From Xiphias gladius (Eukaryota > Chordata > Actinopteri > Istiophoriformes > Xiphiidae): a stretch of DNA of 64,000 bases. Made by a program: the position numbers and the translations under genes. Numbering within the stretch: the first letter of the stretch is position 1; every line of letters begins with the position of its first letter. The notes beneath the pieces are model-generated. The model was not told the origin of the DNA and did not search any database. It saw only the letters and a program-made list of their open reading frames with translations. The stretch is taken from assembly GCF_016859285.1 (NCBI RefSeq), contig NC_053415.1, forward strand, positions 19,575,501-19,639,500. Direction: 5' to 3'. This document shows positions 36,101 through 55,857 of the stretch, in pieces.

Positions 36101-37615
36101 GTCTCAACAGAACTAAAACTGAAAACAGATATTAAAACCAGCAGCAACAACAACAACAAAAAAAACATACAAACACAAACATATAATCAGTCACTTCATA
36201 ACAGACATTGTGTTTCTTCAAGTGTGTTCAGTCAGTAGTAAATACACATGATCCTCAGGAAATACACTAAAAGTGCTCAAACATACAGTTTTTAAGACAA
36301 TGGGCCTCATGTAAGAATCACAATTACTGAGAGATTTGTTCTTAAGAGATTTAAGATCATTAGTCACCTTTGTCACAATTTTTTTTTATTTTCTCTTAAG
36401 TACAAATGAAATTCTCAAGTCCAAGTTATGTAAAGCGAGTCTGAATTATAATGCCTTAATCTGAAGGAATTTGCAGATGACCTTTGCTACAGAAACGGAC
36501 TAAAATCAAAGACTAAAATAAACTTTATGCACCAATTAATATTGCGTTCATCATATCACCCTCATCATGGCTTACCAATTTAGTGGTTCAGTAACATTTT
36601 TTGTAGGTTGTACTGGCATATTTTGGCATGGCAACCAAAACAATTCAGTATTTGTTAGGAAAATTCTCTCACACCGAAAACTCCCTCGGGGTTTTTATGC
36701 TTATTGCTGCCCAGGTGAACATCCTGACAGTCTAAAGTGTCGTTATCCTTCCTTATTTCTGTCAAAATATGACGCTGTTCTGATGCTGCCGGCTGTATAG
36801 AGATTTTCTAATTATGTCAGGTCTCTTAATATGACCACTTATACCGCTAAATCTGTTGTGTTTTTCGGCTGCTGATTCCTGACAGCGTCTCCTTTTTTAC
36901 TCTTTGGTAACATTTTGTGAATGAAACTTGCCCACAAATGGAGCAGAGCTGGGACTCTTATGTAGCAGATGTCAGGGCGTTGATTATGCAAATCTCACAA
37001 AGGCTCACCTACATGTTGACAGCTGGCACTCATCAGTTTGACATGAGCAATTTACGACAAGCTTGCCGAGTTAAGAGAGTTCGGTGAATCCGTCCTGGAA
37101 CACTCGCATTAAAAAGCTTCACGGAAAAAGTACGAGGAGTTTAGGCTAAGAATCCGATAATGTTCTTGCTTGAGGCCTAATATGTAAGTAAAACTAGTGT
37201 GCATTCTGTGGTCTACCTGTGCATATTAGGCTACTTTTTACATTAAAAGTTCCCTGTTTGAGGGAAGCTCACCCCGTTCTCCCTCAGGTCACTTAAGTCA
37301 GTCAGCAGCGGGATGACTGACAGTCTCTACACGGACAATTGTGTCGAAGCAACAGCGAGGGGAGCATATGTGAAAGGGCAGTGGAGGGAGTGAAGCCACT
37401 GAAAATTCTCATCATGCTCACTCAAAGGCACCAGTCTTCTGGTGTGAACTAGAGCCTCTGCATTATCTTGATCCCTGATGTGCAGCCTGGTTCACATACT
37501 AGAATTCACTCAGCTCTGTGACGTACTCTCCCGAGTCCCTGCTCATCATCTACAAAGCTACAAGTCCTCCTTTTAAGGTTCTGGTCCCTCTGGTTTTAAG
37601 CCTTCTAAACGTTCT
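33103..37615. other. Intergenic DNA between tspan7 and katnal1
   Basis: The part from about 33290 to 33760 is GC-rich, with an open frame of about 80 codons (33463-33711, minus) unlike any known protein. The remainder is AT-rich. AATAAA on the minus strand at 36385-36390 is a candidate katnal1 poly(A) signal (3' UTR about 1.2 kb). No further gene recognised. Confidence 0.5.
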
Positions 37616-45817
<8,202 letters not shown>

Positions 45818-45834
45818 GCTGAATAATAGCTATA

Positions 45835-47321
45835 TGGTGAGGAAAAAAAAAACAAATAACTACTTTGACTGGAACAATGACGTTGGCTAAATGTTGGTTA
45901 GTTACAAGGTTTTATTTGTGTATTTTTAATAGCATTTTATAATAAGTACATCACATTTATGGGGATTCAAATCATCTAAATCATACAACTTAAATAACAT
46001 TGGTAAGCTAACAACATATGTCTCCCCTTAATTCACGATCCTACAGCTCTCACATCTCCACACCTCCCCATCCCAAAAACAAAAGTACAACACATATACA
46101 ATAATAACAATACAGACAGTAAAGACCTCAACCTCAGCATTTAAATGTACAAAACAAACACGTCAACACAAACAGCCCCACACCCTAACTGAACACAGTC
46201 CTAGGTTGCATATTCTTCTGCTCATGCCACAATGTTACCCAAATAGTATATCACATAGATTAAAATTTTGCATCTACGTCCAAGTACATACAGCTATATA
46301 CATGTATAAACATATACACATGCATGTACATACACATACATATACACTATACGGCAATACAGTTCGACTACAGCACAAACTACAGCCTCCAAAATGACCA
46401 TACAGCCGAAACAACACCTCTCTCAAACAGTTCCAAGACAAACTGAAGATTATAAGTGTGTGATTAAGGTAGGATTTATTACAGGCCTGTTGTATTAGAC
46501 TGCATTAGTTTTAGCTGAGTGTATCTAATAAACTGCCTGTACAATACATATGTTTATATACAGATCAAATAAAATATTTAACCACGGTTACATATGACTT
46601 TAAATTCACCACTTTAAACGCCTTATTTGTGAATCTTTCCCAATACTAGTTTTAACAGGTTTCCAGATGTCTAAGAAATGCTCCAATTAGATTTCAGATA
46701 TAACCTTTCATATATTCTCAATATAAACCTATAATTAACATATTTTGCAGTATAATCTAAACCTAAGACACAGTCTAAAGGGTTCAGTTTTACAGTGACA
46801 GATCACGTAAATCACAAAACATGGATTTGGCATTATACCGATTATCTATAATCTTAGGACAAAGCATGGAAATATGTGGCTTTCCCCTTGTTACAACATT
46901 TTAAACTAGGTCAAAACCACATTGTAAATCCTAGCTATTACAGGATGGTGCAGCTCCATGCGAGTCAGTTTCCAACCAGATATAATGAAGCTGCTACACC
47001 CGGCAAAACATTGTAGTTAAGCTAGCTGATTTCAGGGAGTGTGATTGTAAAAATGTGTATGGCAAACAGCTCACCAGACGGTTAAATCAAGCCACTATTC
47101 AAATTAATTTCTTTACGTGGTTACACCCTGTTATCTTACCGACGATAGCTTTTGCTAGCTTGCTGCTAGGCCACAGACAGAAAACAAAACGAATCGTGTG
47201 GCAATAAATATACTTAAATCCTCGCAGCATGTGTTAAATATGCAGCTAGACGAAAACGACCGGCCAAAAACCTAAATTATATGATTTAACTACATATCCA
47301 ACGCGAAAGTAATGCTCATAC
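45835..47321. other. katnal1 5' intron
   Basis: Spacer between the first coding exon and the likely non-coding first exon. It contains a CATA-rich low-complexity stretch (about 46280-46350). No other gene-like signal. Confidence 0.5.
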
Positions 47322-47440
47322 CTGCATGAAAAGCACCTGTTTTTGTGGGGGGGTTTTTTTGAATCAGCGCTCCAGCATTGAGGAAAGTGTTACCATGGCC
47401 GCAGAGAGACGCCGTGTGAAGAATATAGAGCGTTCGGTTA
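47322..47440 (-). other. katnal1: Likely non-coding first exon of katnal1
   Basis: On the minus strand the block ends CATGCAG|GTATGAG, a good donor at 47321/47322, and is GC-richer than its surroundings. It would splice to the coding exon, whose acceptor is either ATATAG or TTCAG just upstream of the ATG at 45817. It carries a short uORF (47364-47396). The transcription start is not defined. Confidence 0.5.
47364..47396 (-). CDS. Upstream ORF in katnal1 leader
   Basis: In the likely first exon, GCGGCCATGG (purine at -3, G at +4) opens a ten-codon frame encoding MVTLSSMLER that ends in TGA. The context is stronger than that of many main starts, so it could dampen katnal1 translation. It exists only if transcription starts to the right of 47396. 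Confidence 0.35.
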   Translation of the reverse strand: MVTLSSMLER

Positions 47441-47449
47441 CTGTGCTGC

Positions 47450-49486
47450 CTTCAAGGACTTGTTGCAGACTGGTAAACGTTACCACCCTGTGATAAGTGC
47501 TCGTCGATCAGGAGGGTAACAGCTAACAGAAATCGGATATTACAAAGTGAGTCGGGCTGTTTGTTTTAATGGCACGTTAGACAATTTGTTCTCGTTTCAA
47601 AGCGGGAATATTAGCGATGTTTCATAAATAACTCGAACAACCGTTTGGGGAAACATAATCTTAACGAGGAAAGTTGCTAGTTTACACGGTTGCACAAAAA
47701 CACCTCATCAAAGCTATGGCTATGCATAAATTGACCACTGGTTGGTGTAAAACATTCAAATTTAAACCAGAAACCTTATAAGTGCTCAGAAAAATGGATA
47801 ATTTGAACATCTACCATTTCGTGACAACTGAACAAGACCAAGTGATATGGTCGATAGCTCCAGAACAAGTTAATAAATGGACTTTGTAATGAGAATGTTT
47901 TGTCAACATGAAGATATTGCAAACTAGGACGAAGCTACTGTTTATCAGGCATTAGCCAATTAAATAAAACTTATAGAATAACCAATACTATAAATAAAAA
48001 TTTAGAATGGATTAGTGTTAGTAAGTGTAAGTGTTAAGTAATTAAAAGTGAGTTATAATTGGAAGGTGCATAATGTAAGTTACAGTGCAGCAAAATAATT
48101 CTAATGTTTCTACTACTAATAATAATAATGACAACAACAAATTAATTAACATGCATTTTTAGGTAAAAAATGTCAACATATGATTCCACATATGTTTGAG
48201 TGCACATGTGTCAAAATTTGTCAACAAAACTGAAACATGCAATGATTTCATGCGAGATCATGTGTTTTGATGCTTGTCATTCTGCAAAGACATTGTCCAG
48301 TTCAGCAAGCGCGCACGTGAATCACAGCAGCTGTATTCTGTACCTACTGAAGTAATAACTTGTTTTCCATTAGATGACAGAGCAGAATACGATAGGAAAT
48401 GCAGTGTGCTGTTTGAATGAGCGATGCTGACCGATGCAGCTGCCTAAGATGGCCGAAACACGGCCCTTGCACTCATCATACCAAACAAACAAAACACCAG
48501 AAACCTCAAAAATTACAAATATATGGATAAAACCACTTTTATTGATTTGCAGCTTTACATTGTCACAAATCTCCGTACTGTTGGAAAGTGTTTTGCATTT
48601 TTGCACACATGCAACAAAGGTATCAGTCAGATGTGTTTCTGTTTTTTTTCCTCACGTGATAAATGTCTTGAGGCATAACATGAAATTCAAGAACCGCTGA
48701 GCCCGAGTTCACTCATGCATTTCCAGTGAACTATGTGGATTTGCATTTTGTCCTAAAAGAGAGCTACATCTTGTCATTAGTCGTCTTGCTTTTGACTGAG
48801 CTCTCTCCAAAGACCTGTGAGGGCTGACACAAAGCTTGTTATGCTCATATCTATATTTGAGAAATACACATTCAATAACAGCATCAAAACTCATGTTGCA
48901 GTTATACTTTTTTTTTTAAGACCTGAAATATCACTTTAAAACATTTGTTAAAGAAAATGATTGCACAGTTTTCTTCACAGTTTCAATTTACCTCGTTGGT
49001 CCCTTTATGCACAGTGAAATTTATCTTCCCTTAACTAACTGTATGCATTGAATTCTGTAGATAAGTTATAGTGCTGCTAGACGGCGGGTTTCATATAATT
49101 GGTCTACGTACTAAAATGCACTCTGCAATTTTTTTTTATATTCTGACTCAAAGTGATTTTATGTGCAGTTGGAGCTACAAATACTTGTCATAACTCCATA
49201 TCCATTCATGCATTTCATTGAAATGTTGATTTAATATGGTGCAAACTTACATATACACTATTGCCAATACTGTCACTAGCTATGCCTTACAGTAGGCAGG
49301 GGAAAGTGCAAAATCATGGGAAGCTTCTGTCCTTTCTGTCTTATTATCACAAGATACCTTTCTGAATTCAGTGTCAGTGTTTGGAAGCTTGGTTCAACAC
49401 TGCTTTCCTCAGGATCATTACTGTTCTGAAGGCTGTGGTGACCTTCGTTCACACCCTGTGTACATCCATACAGGATGGAGTTGACC
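47450..49486. other. Intergenic DNA and rab33 3' flank
   Basis: No gene recognised. On the plus strand near 47547 there is a donor-like AAA|GTGAGTCG in GC-richer DNA next to the katnal1 promoter, compatible with a divergent transcript. AATAAA on the minus strand at about 48537-48542 is a candidate rab33 poly(A) signal. Confidence 0.45.
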
Positions 49487-51671
49487 TCAGCATTGACAAG
49501 TTGCTTCTACCTGTTCTCTCTGGTTCCATAGATCCCTTACACTGCTCTCACTCAGCTGCTTCAGTCTCAGCGGTTTGTGGCTCTTCAGCCTATAAGCTAT
49601 GGTCAGAAAGATAGCATCAACGTGTTCCTTCTCGGCAGGGTCTTTGGCTGAAGTCTCAAACAATGGGAAGTTGTAGCTGTCGGCAAGACACTGGGCAGCC
49701 AACGTGGGGACCTCCCGGCGGTCCCTCAGATCACACTTGTTTCCCACCATGATGCGGGGCACCAGGGGCCCCACAGCGTGTCGGCTGCACTCCTCAATCC
49801 ACTCAGGGATGCTCTCGAAGGAAGAGAGGCTGGTCATGTCGTACACAAAGATGACGGCATGGACGCTGCGGTAGTAGTGCTCCACCATGCTCTTCCTGAA
49901 GCGCTCCTGGCCTGCCGTGTCCCAGATCTGCAACTGGCACGACAGAAACAAACATTGATATAATATTCAAATAATAATATTCAAAGGGTGGTGTTATTCG
50001 ATATTTTTTCTCATTGTCGACCAATCCCAAGAAGTGAGTATGTATGGTGTATGTGGTATTGACTCAAAATACCCTACTGTGTGTAGTAATGAAGGAACAT
50101 ATCACAGAAAACAATCTATGCACAGACAATATTTGTTAGCAGGACCCATTCATTGTTGGTGTTTTTCTGTTTTTTTTGCATGGGATTTGTTGACAATGGG
50201 AAAATTATACAATATCATCCTTCACAAACTGGCTTAACATGAATGACAAGGGGATGGGGCGGAAATAAGCCAAATTTCTGTTCAAATTAATGTTTTATTT
50301 TTAAAATACATGTGAGGGTTAAAGGCAGCATAAAATGTAACACAGATCAAAACCTGGAGATGTGGAGGCTCGGAGAGAGAGAGGCCTTTTTTTCACGCCA
50401 GTCGCGGGGTCGCAGTACGAAAAGCACAGGTGTGAACGATTAAATTAATGAGGGCTGGACTCCATTGAGCTGCTTCGGTTTCAGGGTCACGGTATTGTTC
50501 CCGCTGGCTCAGACAGACCGAGCTGTCGATGTCATTCGTTCCACCAGAGCTTTTCCTAGGACCAGTCCAAATGTCTGCTTTGAAAAAGGCCTACTGGGAG
50601 AGCAGGGCTGGCTTAAAAAGATCCTTTTCACAGCAGGTGTTTTGACTTGTCATAACAGGAAGCGCACAGGTGTTATTGATAATATTAAAAAACACAATTA
50701 AATTACATTAAGCTGAGCTAGTTTCCAGGTCCCGGTGTTTTGCATGCTGGATTACTATGGAACTGAGCCACTGTCAAAGAAATTAGTCTTACCCGTGCAC
50801 CTCCCTCTATGACAAGTCTACCGCGGAAAAGGTCTACAGGCCTGCTCCAGGCTCCTTGATGGTCCACAGCTTAGAAACAGAAATAGTGGCCGATGCAAGA
50901 ACAGAAATCACTCCGATGTCAAACTGGATTCTTCCACGTCACCACAAAAAGCTTTGTCAATGTTTCGGAAACCCTCCCATGCTGCACTTGTCCTCCTCCT
51001 CTTCGTCGATATGAAAATACTGTGGGAAAGTGAGGGAGCGATGTGTTGGGGAAAATGCACCTGACTTGCAGATGCAAAGGTTAGACATTAAGTATTGTAA
51101 AAAGCCCACAGAGATGTAGACCTCTGCTCCTGCTGTCCACCTTTTATTGCGGGGTTATAATGTCTACTATAAAGTGATTATTTTATTGAGAGGTGGAAGG
51201 TCCATGTAACCTACCAGTGAGGCCCATCTCTTTGAAATCAGTGTTTTGCAGGGGTGCCAACACCGGCCCTTGAACGTCTTAAAAACAGGCTCCGGGTCAG
51301 GCTCTCGTCTGCCCTCCGCTGATGAACCACAGCTCAGACGGATGTCACTTCAGCAGGGAAATTATGGATTTGTGATATCAGAGTGTAGGTGTACGTGGGC
51401 CCCCCCTCCTCACCTTGATACTCTCCCCATCGAGCTCCAGCGTCCTCTCCCTGAAGTCGACCCCGATCGTTGCCTCGGGGTTTTTCAGGAAAGTGCCCCC
51501 GCAGAATCTGTAAGTCAAACACGTCTTTCCCACGTTTGAATCTCCTATTACTATGATCTTAAAAATCCGGGTCTGTGCGGTCTCGTGGTCGTGGTGCGAG
51601 GCGAGCCCGAAAGAGTCATTTCGACTGAAAACTGTGTCAAATTCCACCCCAGCTTTGTTTTCTATTGCCAT
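49487..51671 (-). CDS. rab33a: Rab33 small GTPase, probably Rab33A
   Basis: Two exons, 51414-51671 and 49487-49933, join in phase 0 to 234 aa. GTPase motifs are complete: P-loop GDSNVGKT (43-50), switch I with TIGVDF (68-73), WDTAGQE (90-96), NKCD (151-154) and ETSAK (179-183). The C-terminus CQC is a CxC prenylation signal. [19 protein letters not shown] is shared by RAB33A and RAB33B. KSMVEHYY and HAV-PLVP favour RAB33A, while FVYDMT, WIEEC and LKSHKPL resemble RAB33B, so the paralogue call is tentative. RAB33 proteins act at the Golgi, bind ATG16L1 (33B) and support vesicle traffic in axons (33A). The 1.5 kb intron contains dispersed repeats only. Confidence 0.9.
50398..50760 (+). repeat. 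Two AGCACAGGT-family repeat copies in the rab33 intron
   Basis: The first copy has AAAAGCACAGGTGTGAACGA and ATTAATGAGGGCTGGACTCC (about 50415-50465). The second has TTTTGACTTGTCATAACAGG and AAGCGCACAGGTGTTATTGA (about 50627-50700). Both run in the same orientation about 220 bp apart. Confidence 0.6.
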
Positions 51672-52084
51672 CGCGCATCATCTCGCGGTCTGGATGGGAA
51701 CGGCGCTGAAGTCACGCGAGAATATGAGAGACCACACATAGATGCGTTTCACGGAGGAAGAAACGTTATTCACCACTTAAGCCCAATGTCATGAATATGT
51801 TGCCAAAAGCTCTGCTTTATTGGGACATTTCTTTACAAACATATTTATTTTGGTTCCCAAACTTATTTTCTTTCATTCTTTCTCTGTCTTTTCTTGACCG
51901 AGTTTACCAAACAACAAAAAAGTAACAGGTTCTTGAAACAATACAGAAATATATCTGAGGAAACCCATTGTCTTCTTATGTTTTTCCTTTATACCAGCAG
52001 TTTTCATTCGTGTGCAATATTTATTTATCCTTCACTTCATTCATTTATAATATTTATTATTATATTTTAATTATTCTGAACAGC

Positions 52085-52595
52085 AGAGGAAAAGGTATTC
52101 CCATTTTTCAGTAAAGCAAAAGTAGCACTACCACAGTGTAGAAATACTCAGAAGTCTTGCATTCAATATCCTACATAAGTACCAGTACAAAATAATCAAA
52201 ATACATACTTACAGTACCAAAAGTACTCATTATGTAGAATGGCCTATTTGGAATAACATAGGCCTCTATGATATTATTTGATTATAATTATTGAATTGCA
52301 TCAATGTGCACATCACTTTAATGTTGCAGCTGGCAAAGGTAGAGCTAATTTTAATTACTTTATTTACTCCTGGGTAGCATGTGACTTCACGAGTCTTATT
52401 TTAACCTTTAATAATTCATCATAGTTTATTTGTTGATTATATTTTGTATTATTAATCCAAAGCTGCAAAGTAACTAGAAACTAAAGTTGAGTAAAAAAGT
52501 ACAGTATTTGCCTCTGAAATGTAATGGAGTAGATGCATAAAGAAGCATATATAAGCATATATATCTCAATATTGTACTTAGTTGCTTCCCACCAC
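52085..52595 (-). repeat. Dispersed repeat, CAGTGGTGGAAAG family (near full length)
   Basis: Contains AAGTAGCACTACCACAGTG, AAATACTCAGAAGTCTTGCA, CTTTAATGTTGCAGCTGGCA, ACTAGAAACTAAAGTTGAG and ends TACTTAGTTGCTTCCCACCACT. The reverse complement of that end matches the start of the copy at 4192. Confidence 0.7.
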
Positions 52596-53326
52596 TAATT
52601 ATGAAGGAATGAAGTTTTATTGTCTTGTCTGGCCATTTACATGACATGTCATGAGGCTATTCACACACTTAAATCAACAACTATCCAAGCTGTACAACAT
52701 GTATACTCACCCTCTAACAGCACAATTTACTGATCTCATACATACAGTATTTGCACAGCCTACAAATAGCAATCCAGGAGATGTCCGACAATGGAAATTA
52801 AATACATGTAAATATTTGCACACAGCTTTGCATCATACAAATAAACATTATATACAAATATAAACAAACATAACACAAACTAAACAAAATTTAATTTCAT
52901 GAATCAATTCAAATAACATGGTCTGTTATCTATATAAAGTAATAGGCTTTCATCTTTCTTAAGTTATTTTTCTCTTTCTATTCCATATTTTGAAAATATT
53001 CAAAAAAGGTACAACTTTGTTAATTTTTTTATCAAATCTGAGCATGTAACTGGAACTTTTTAAAACAGTGTTTGTTGCAAATGATGAAATAAAGGCAGTA
53101 GTACATAAAAATAATTTTGTTTTCCACTTCATTAGGCTCAGAGTATTCACAGAGTCTCTCATCTTCATCTGTTGAACTGTAACCTTCAGTTTCAACACGT
53201 TGCGGCTGTATAAATACTTTTATGCTACAATGTTGAAAATGTCATCGGCACGTCCTTATCTCGTCATGCGTACTTGTTTTTTTACTTCATGCGGTAACTT
53301 GTTAAAGTTTTTTGGGGGAAAAAAAA

Positions 53327-53327
<1 letters not shown>

Positions 53328-53368
<41 letters not shown>
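53328..53368. repeat. (CA)n microsatellite
   Basis: About 20 uninterrupted CA units. Confidence 0.97.
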
Positions 53369-53370
<2 letters not shown>

Positions 53371-54815
53371 TGCTCTTCTTCTGCATCAGACACAGATGCT
53401 TATTTGACACATACACCAAAACATCTTTATAATCCTGACCATGTGTGTTACCACAGCCGAGCAACCCCTCCCCCTCAAAAACACACACACACACACTCAC
53501 ACACACATATTCAAACTTATAACACTTCAACCATCCATCATACAGACAAAACAGTGGGAACTACACTCATTTACCAGCTTATTAGGTACAACTAGCTAAA
53601 TCTAATACAGTCTCATTCAACAGCGCTGTTATAAATCCTACGCTCATGAAGGTTATAATGTTCAGTGCTTGTCTAAACTGTTTTAGAGGTGTTGAGTCAG
53701 CTTTAAAAACATTTTTGGAGGCTGTAGTTCGGTGTTTCTAATATTTTGTCTACAATATTTATATCAACGAGGTTGGACAGATTAATAACACTTCGATGTG
53801 TTTCAACTCAGCTAATAAACTGGTAACTGAGTGTATGGGGTGGTTGGTGAGGGCAGTGGCTTTGCAAACAGTTGTATACATGCAGACAAAGTTTCCTCCA
53901 ACTAAAACAATCCACCAGGAACAAATAATACTAAAAATGCTGCGAATTTTGACTTCTGATTGTAACAAACTTTAAGTTAAAAAAAAAAGCATAGATACAA
54001 AAACATATACATTCACTCAATAAAATAGTCTCAAATAAATTTAATAAAATTTATAAATTGTCACCAAAGCCACCTAATTTCATTACATCTCAAAAAAATG
54101 TCAATCATGGCTAAAGGCTTTTGCTTAAGCCCAAACCTGAGTGAGCATACAGTACATTGGCTTCTACATTTCACACAGTAGTTTTCGCAACGCCGGCTGC
54201 GTGCGACATCTCGATGTGCATCAACAACACAAAAAGCACAGCAAATGTTAAAGCCCCGTAGATGACCGGTTGTGTTTGAAGTCATTAACATGAGGCACTT
54301 GAGCTGCCTGATGTCCCCAAAAGTCACAGTCATGATTTTGCATCGATCATAAGCAGGTCTGCTCCTGTATTCAAGCAAAATAGCATGTTATTAGCAAACA
54401 CTGATATTACAAACTTGTCTTTATATTACACAACTCAAGCACTAAGTCTTAAAGCATCAAAGGGGGCCCTCCAGCGTTTTAACAAACATGTTAATTTACT
54501 TATCACAGGGAGTACTGCTTGGCATGTGCAAACTGTTTCACCTATGTCTTTTGTAGCTCTGGAAGAACTTTGTCAAGTCTAATAAAAAGTTCATAAACTT
54601 TTAAAAGACAGCCTGCTTTACAAACTATGAGTCTGAAAATTGTTAACAAAGCACGGTGGGTCTGACGAAAGAAGCAATTAAGTTGCATTACGGCAGTGGT
54701 TCCCTTTTTTTTTTTTTTTTTGTACAAAAAAAACAAACAAACAAAACAAAACAAAAAAAAGACACAAGGCTCCCCTGCTATATTGAAAATGAACTCAAGA
54801 GCTCAAGATACCTGT

Positions 54816-54823
54816 CTTTTTAT
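54816..54823 (-). terminator. Candidate poly(A) signal of the kbtbd6/7 gene
   Basis: TTTTTATTCC on the plus strand gives AATAAA on the minus strand, about 1.04 kb past the stop codon. Position-based guess. Confidence 0.3.
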
Positions 54824-54984
54824 TCCGATTTTGCTCAATGAGTATCACCAGTTGTTCGTTTTCGTTTTCCAAGTCTGTTATTCTTGTGCCTTAAGTGTCA
54901 TTTTGCTTCTAAATGAATCTTGATAGCCTTGGTAGCATCAGATCACTCTTTAAAAAAAAAAAAAAAAAAATCAGATTCATAGAC

Positions 54985-55065
54985 CTTTTTAAACCGGACA
55001 TTTTGACTTCTCGTAGCAGGGAAAGCACAGGTGGAACTAATAACATTAATGATGGCTCAGTTCCA
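54985..55065 (+). repeat. Dispersed repeat, AGCACAGGT family
   Basis: ACATTTTGACTTCTCGTAGC, AGGGAAAGCACAGGTGGAAC and ATTAATGATGGCTCAGTTCC follow each other. This is the cleanest copy of the family here, lying in the predicted 3' UTR of the Kelch gene and preceded by an A-run. Confidence 0.65.
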
Positions 55066-55857
55066 GCAATTATTGCAGTGCATTGCAGCAATCAATTATC
55101 TCATTAGTAACACCTTTTCTCGACGAGTTAAAATGTCACTGCGGTGAAAAGGTGCATTAAACTTTTGTTTAATTTTACTTTTTTTTCCTCGGGACTTGTG
55201 GATCTACTGTGCAAAGGCTCATTTTGGAAACCACCGCTTTGTGGGAAGAGCAGGATGCACTGTTTTAACCTGAGCCTTTGCTGCTCCGATTTTGACCTCT
55301 CTTTGTTAACCTGTCGCTTGCACATTCTCCTAATTTTATGGAAGTGTAATACTACATCTCTGGAGTGCCCTTCATTCAGATGCCCTTAATAATGTGCTAA
55401 ATTATGAAGGTAGATCCTCGTCTCCTGTAGAGGAACCTACAGCTGAACAGTTATGTTTCAATCGTAGATTTGTTATTGTATAAACAAGAATCTACACTAA
55501 GACTCTACTAGACTTCATACTGTCCTTCCTGCTGGCAGGACATGATACAGATTGAAGGACAAAGCCATTGACTCTCGGCATTTTTTCTCACTGTGTGAAA
55601 AAGATCGAAAAGAACCACTGAAACCAAGTCTGCTTCATTCGTTCCCTCCTCCTTTGAATAGTCATTAGCCGGACTTGTTAAGAGATATAACACAAAAAAT
55701 GTGAAGATTTCCACTTCTGCATGGCTTGGGCTTCTACTCTTAATGACTGGCTTTAATACTGAATTTAATCTGGATCCTCTCCTGGCAGACAGAGCCCTGG
55801 AGAAATCCATGAAATTATAATAAGTTCAACTTTTCTTTGACACAGTAACACATTTCA

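Larger units (their letters stand above)
51680..54815. other. Intergenic DNA between rab33 and kbtbd6/7
   Basis: Repeat-rich spacer with a near full-length dispersed repeat (52085-52595), a CA array (53328-53368) and a second CA cluster near 53480-53508. A cysteine-rich open frame of 105 codons (54061-54378, minus) is unlike known proteins and has no gene context. Confidence 0.5.

Noticed and set aside
53200-53595. 131-codon plus-strand frame
   Set aside because: Its length comes from two CA microsatellites read as Thr-His repeats.
54061-54378. 105-codon cysteine-rich minus-strand frame
   Set aside because: Scattered cysteines without a spacing pattern, no splice sites or promoter, and no family resemblance.
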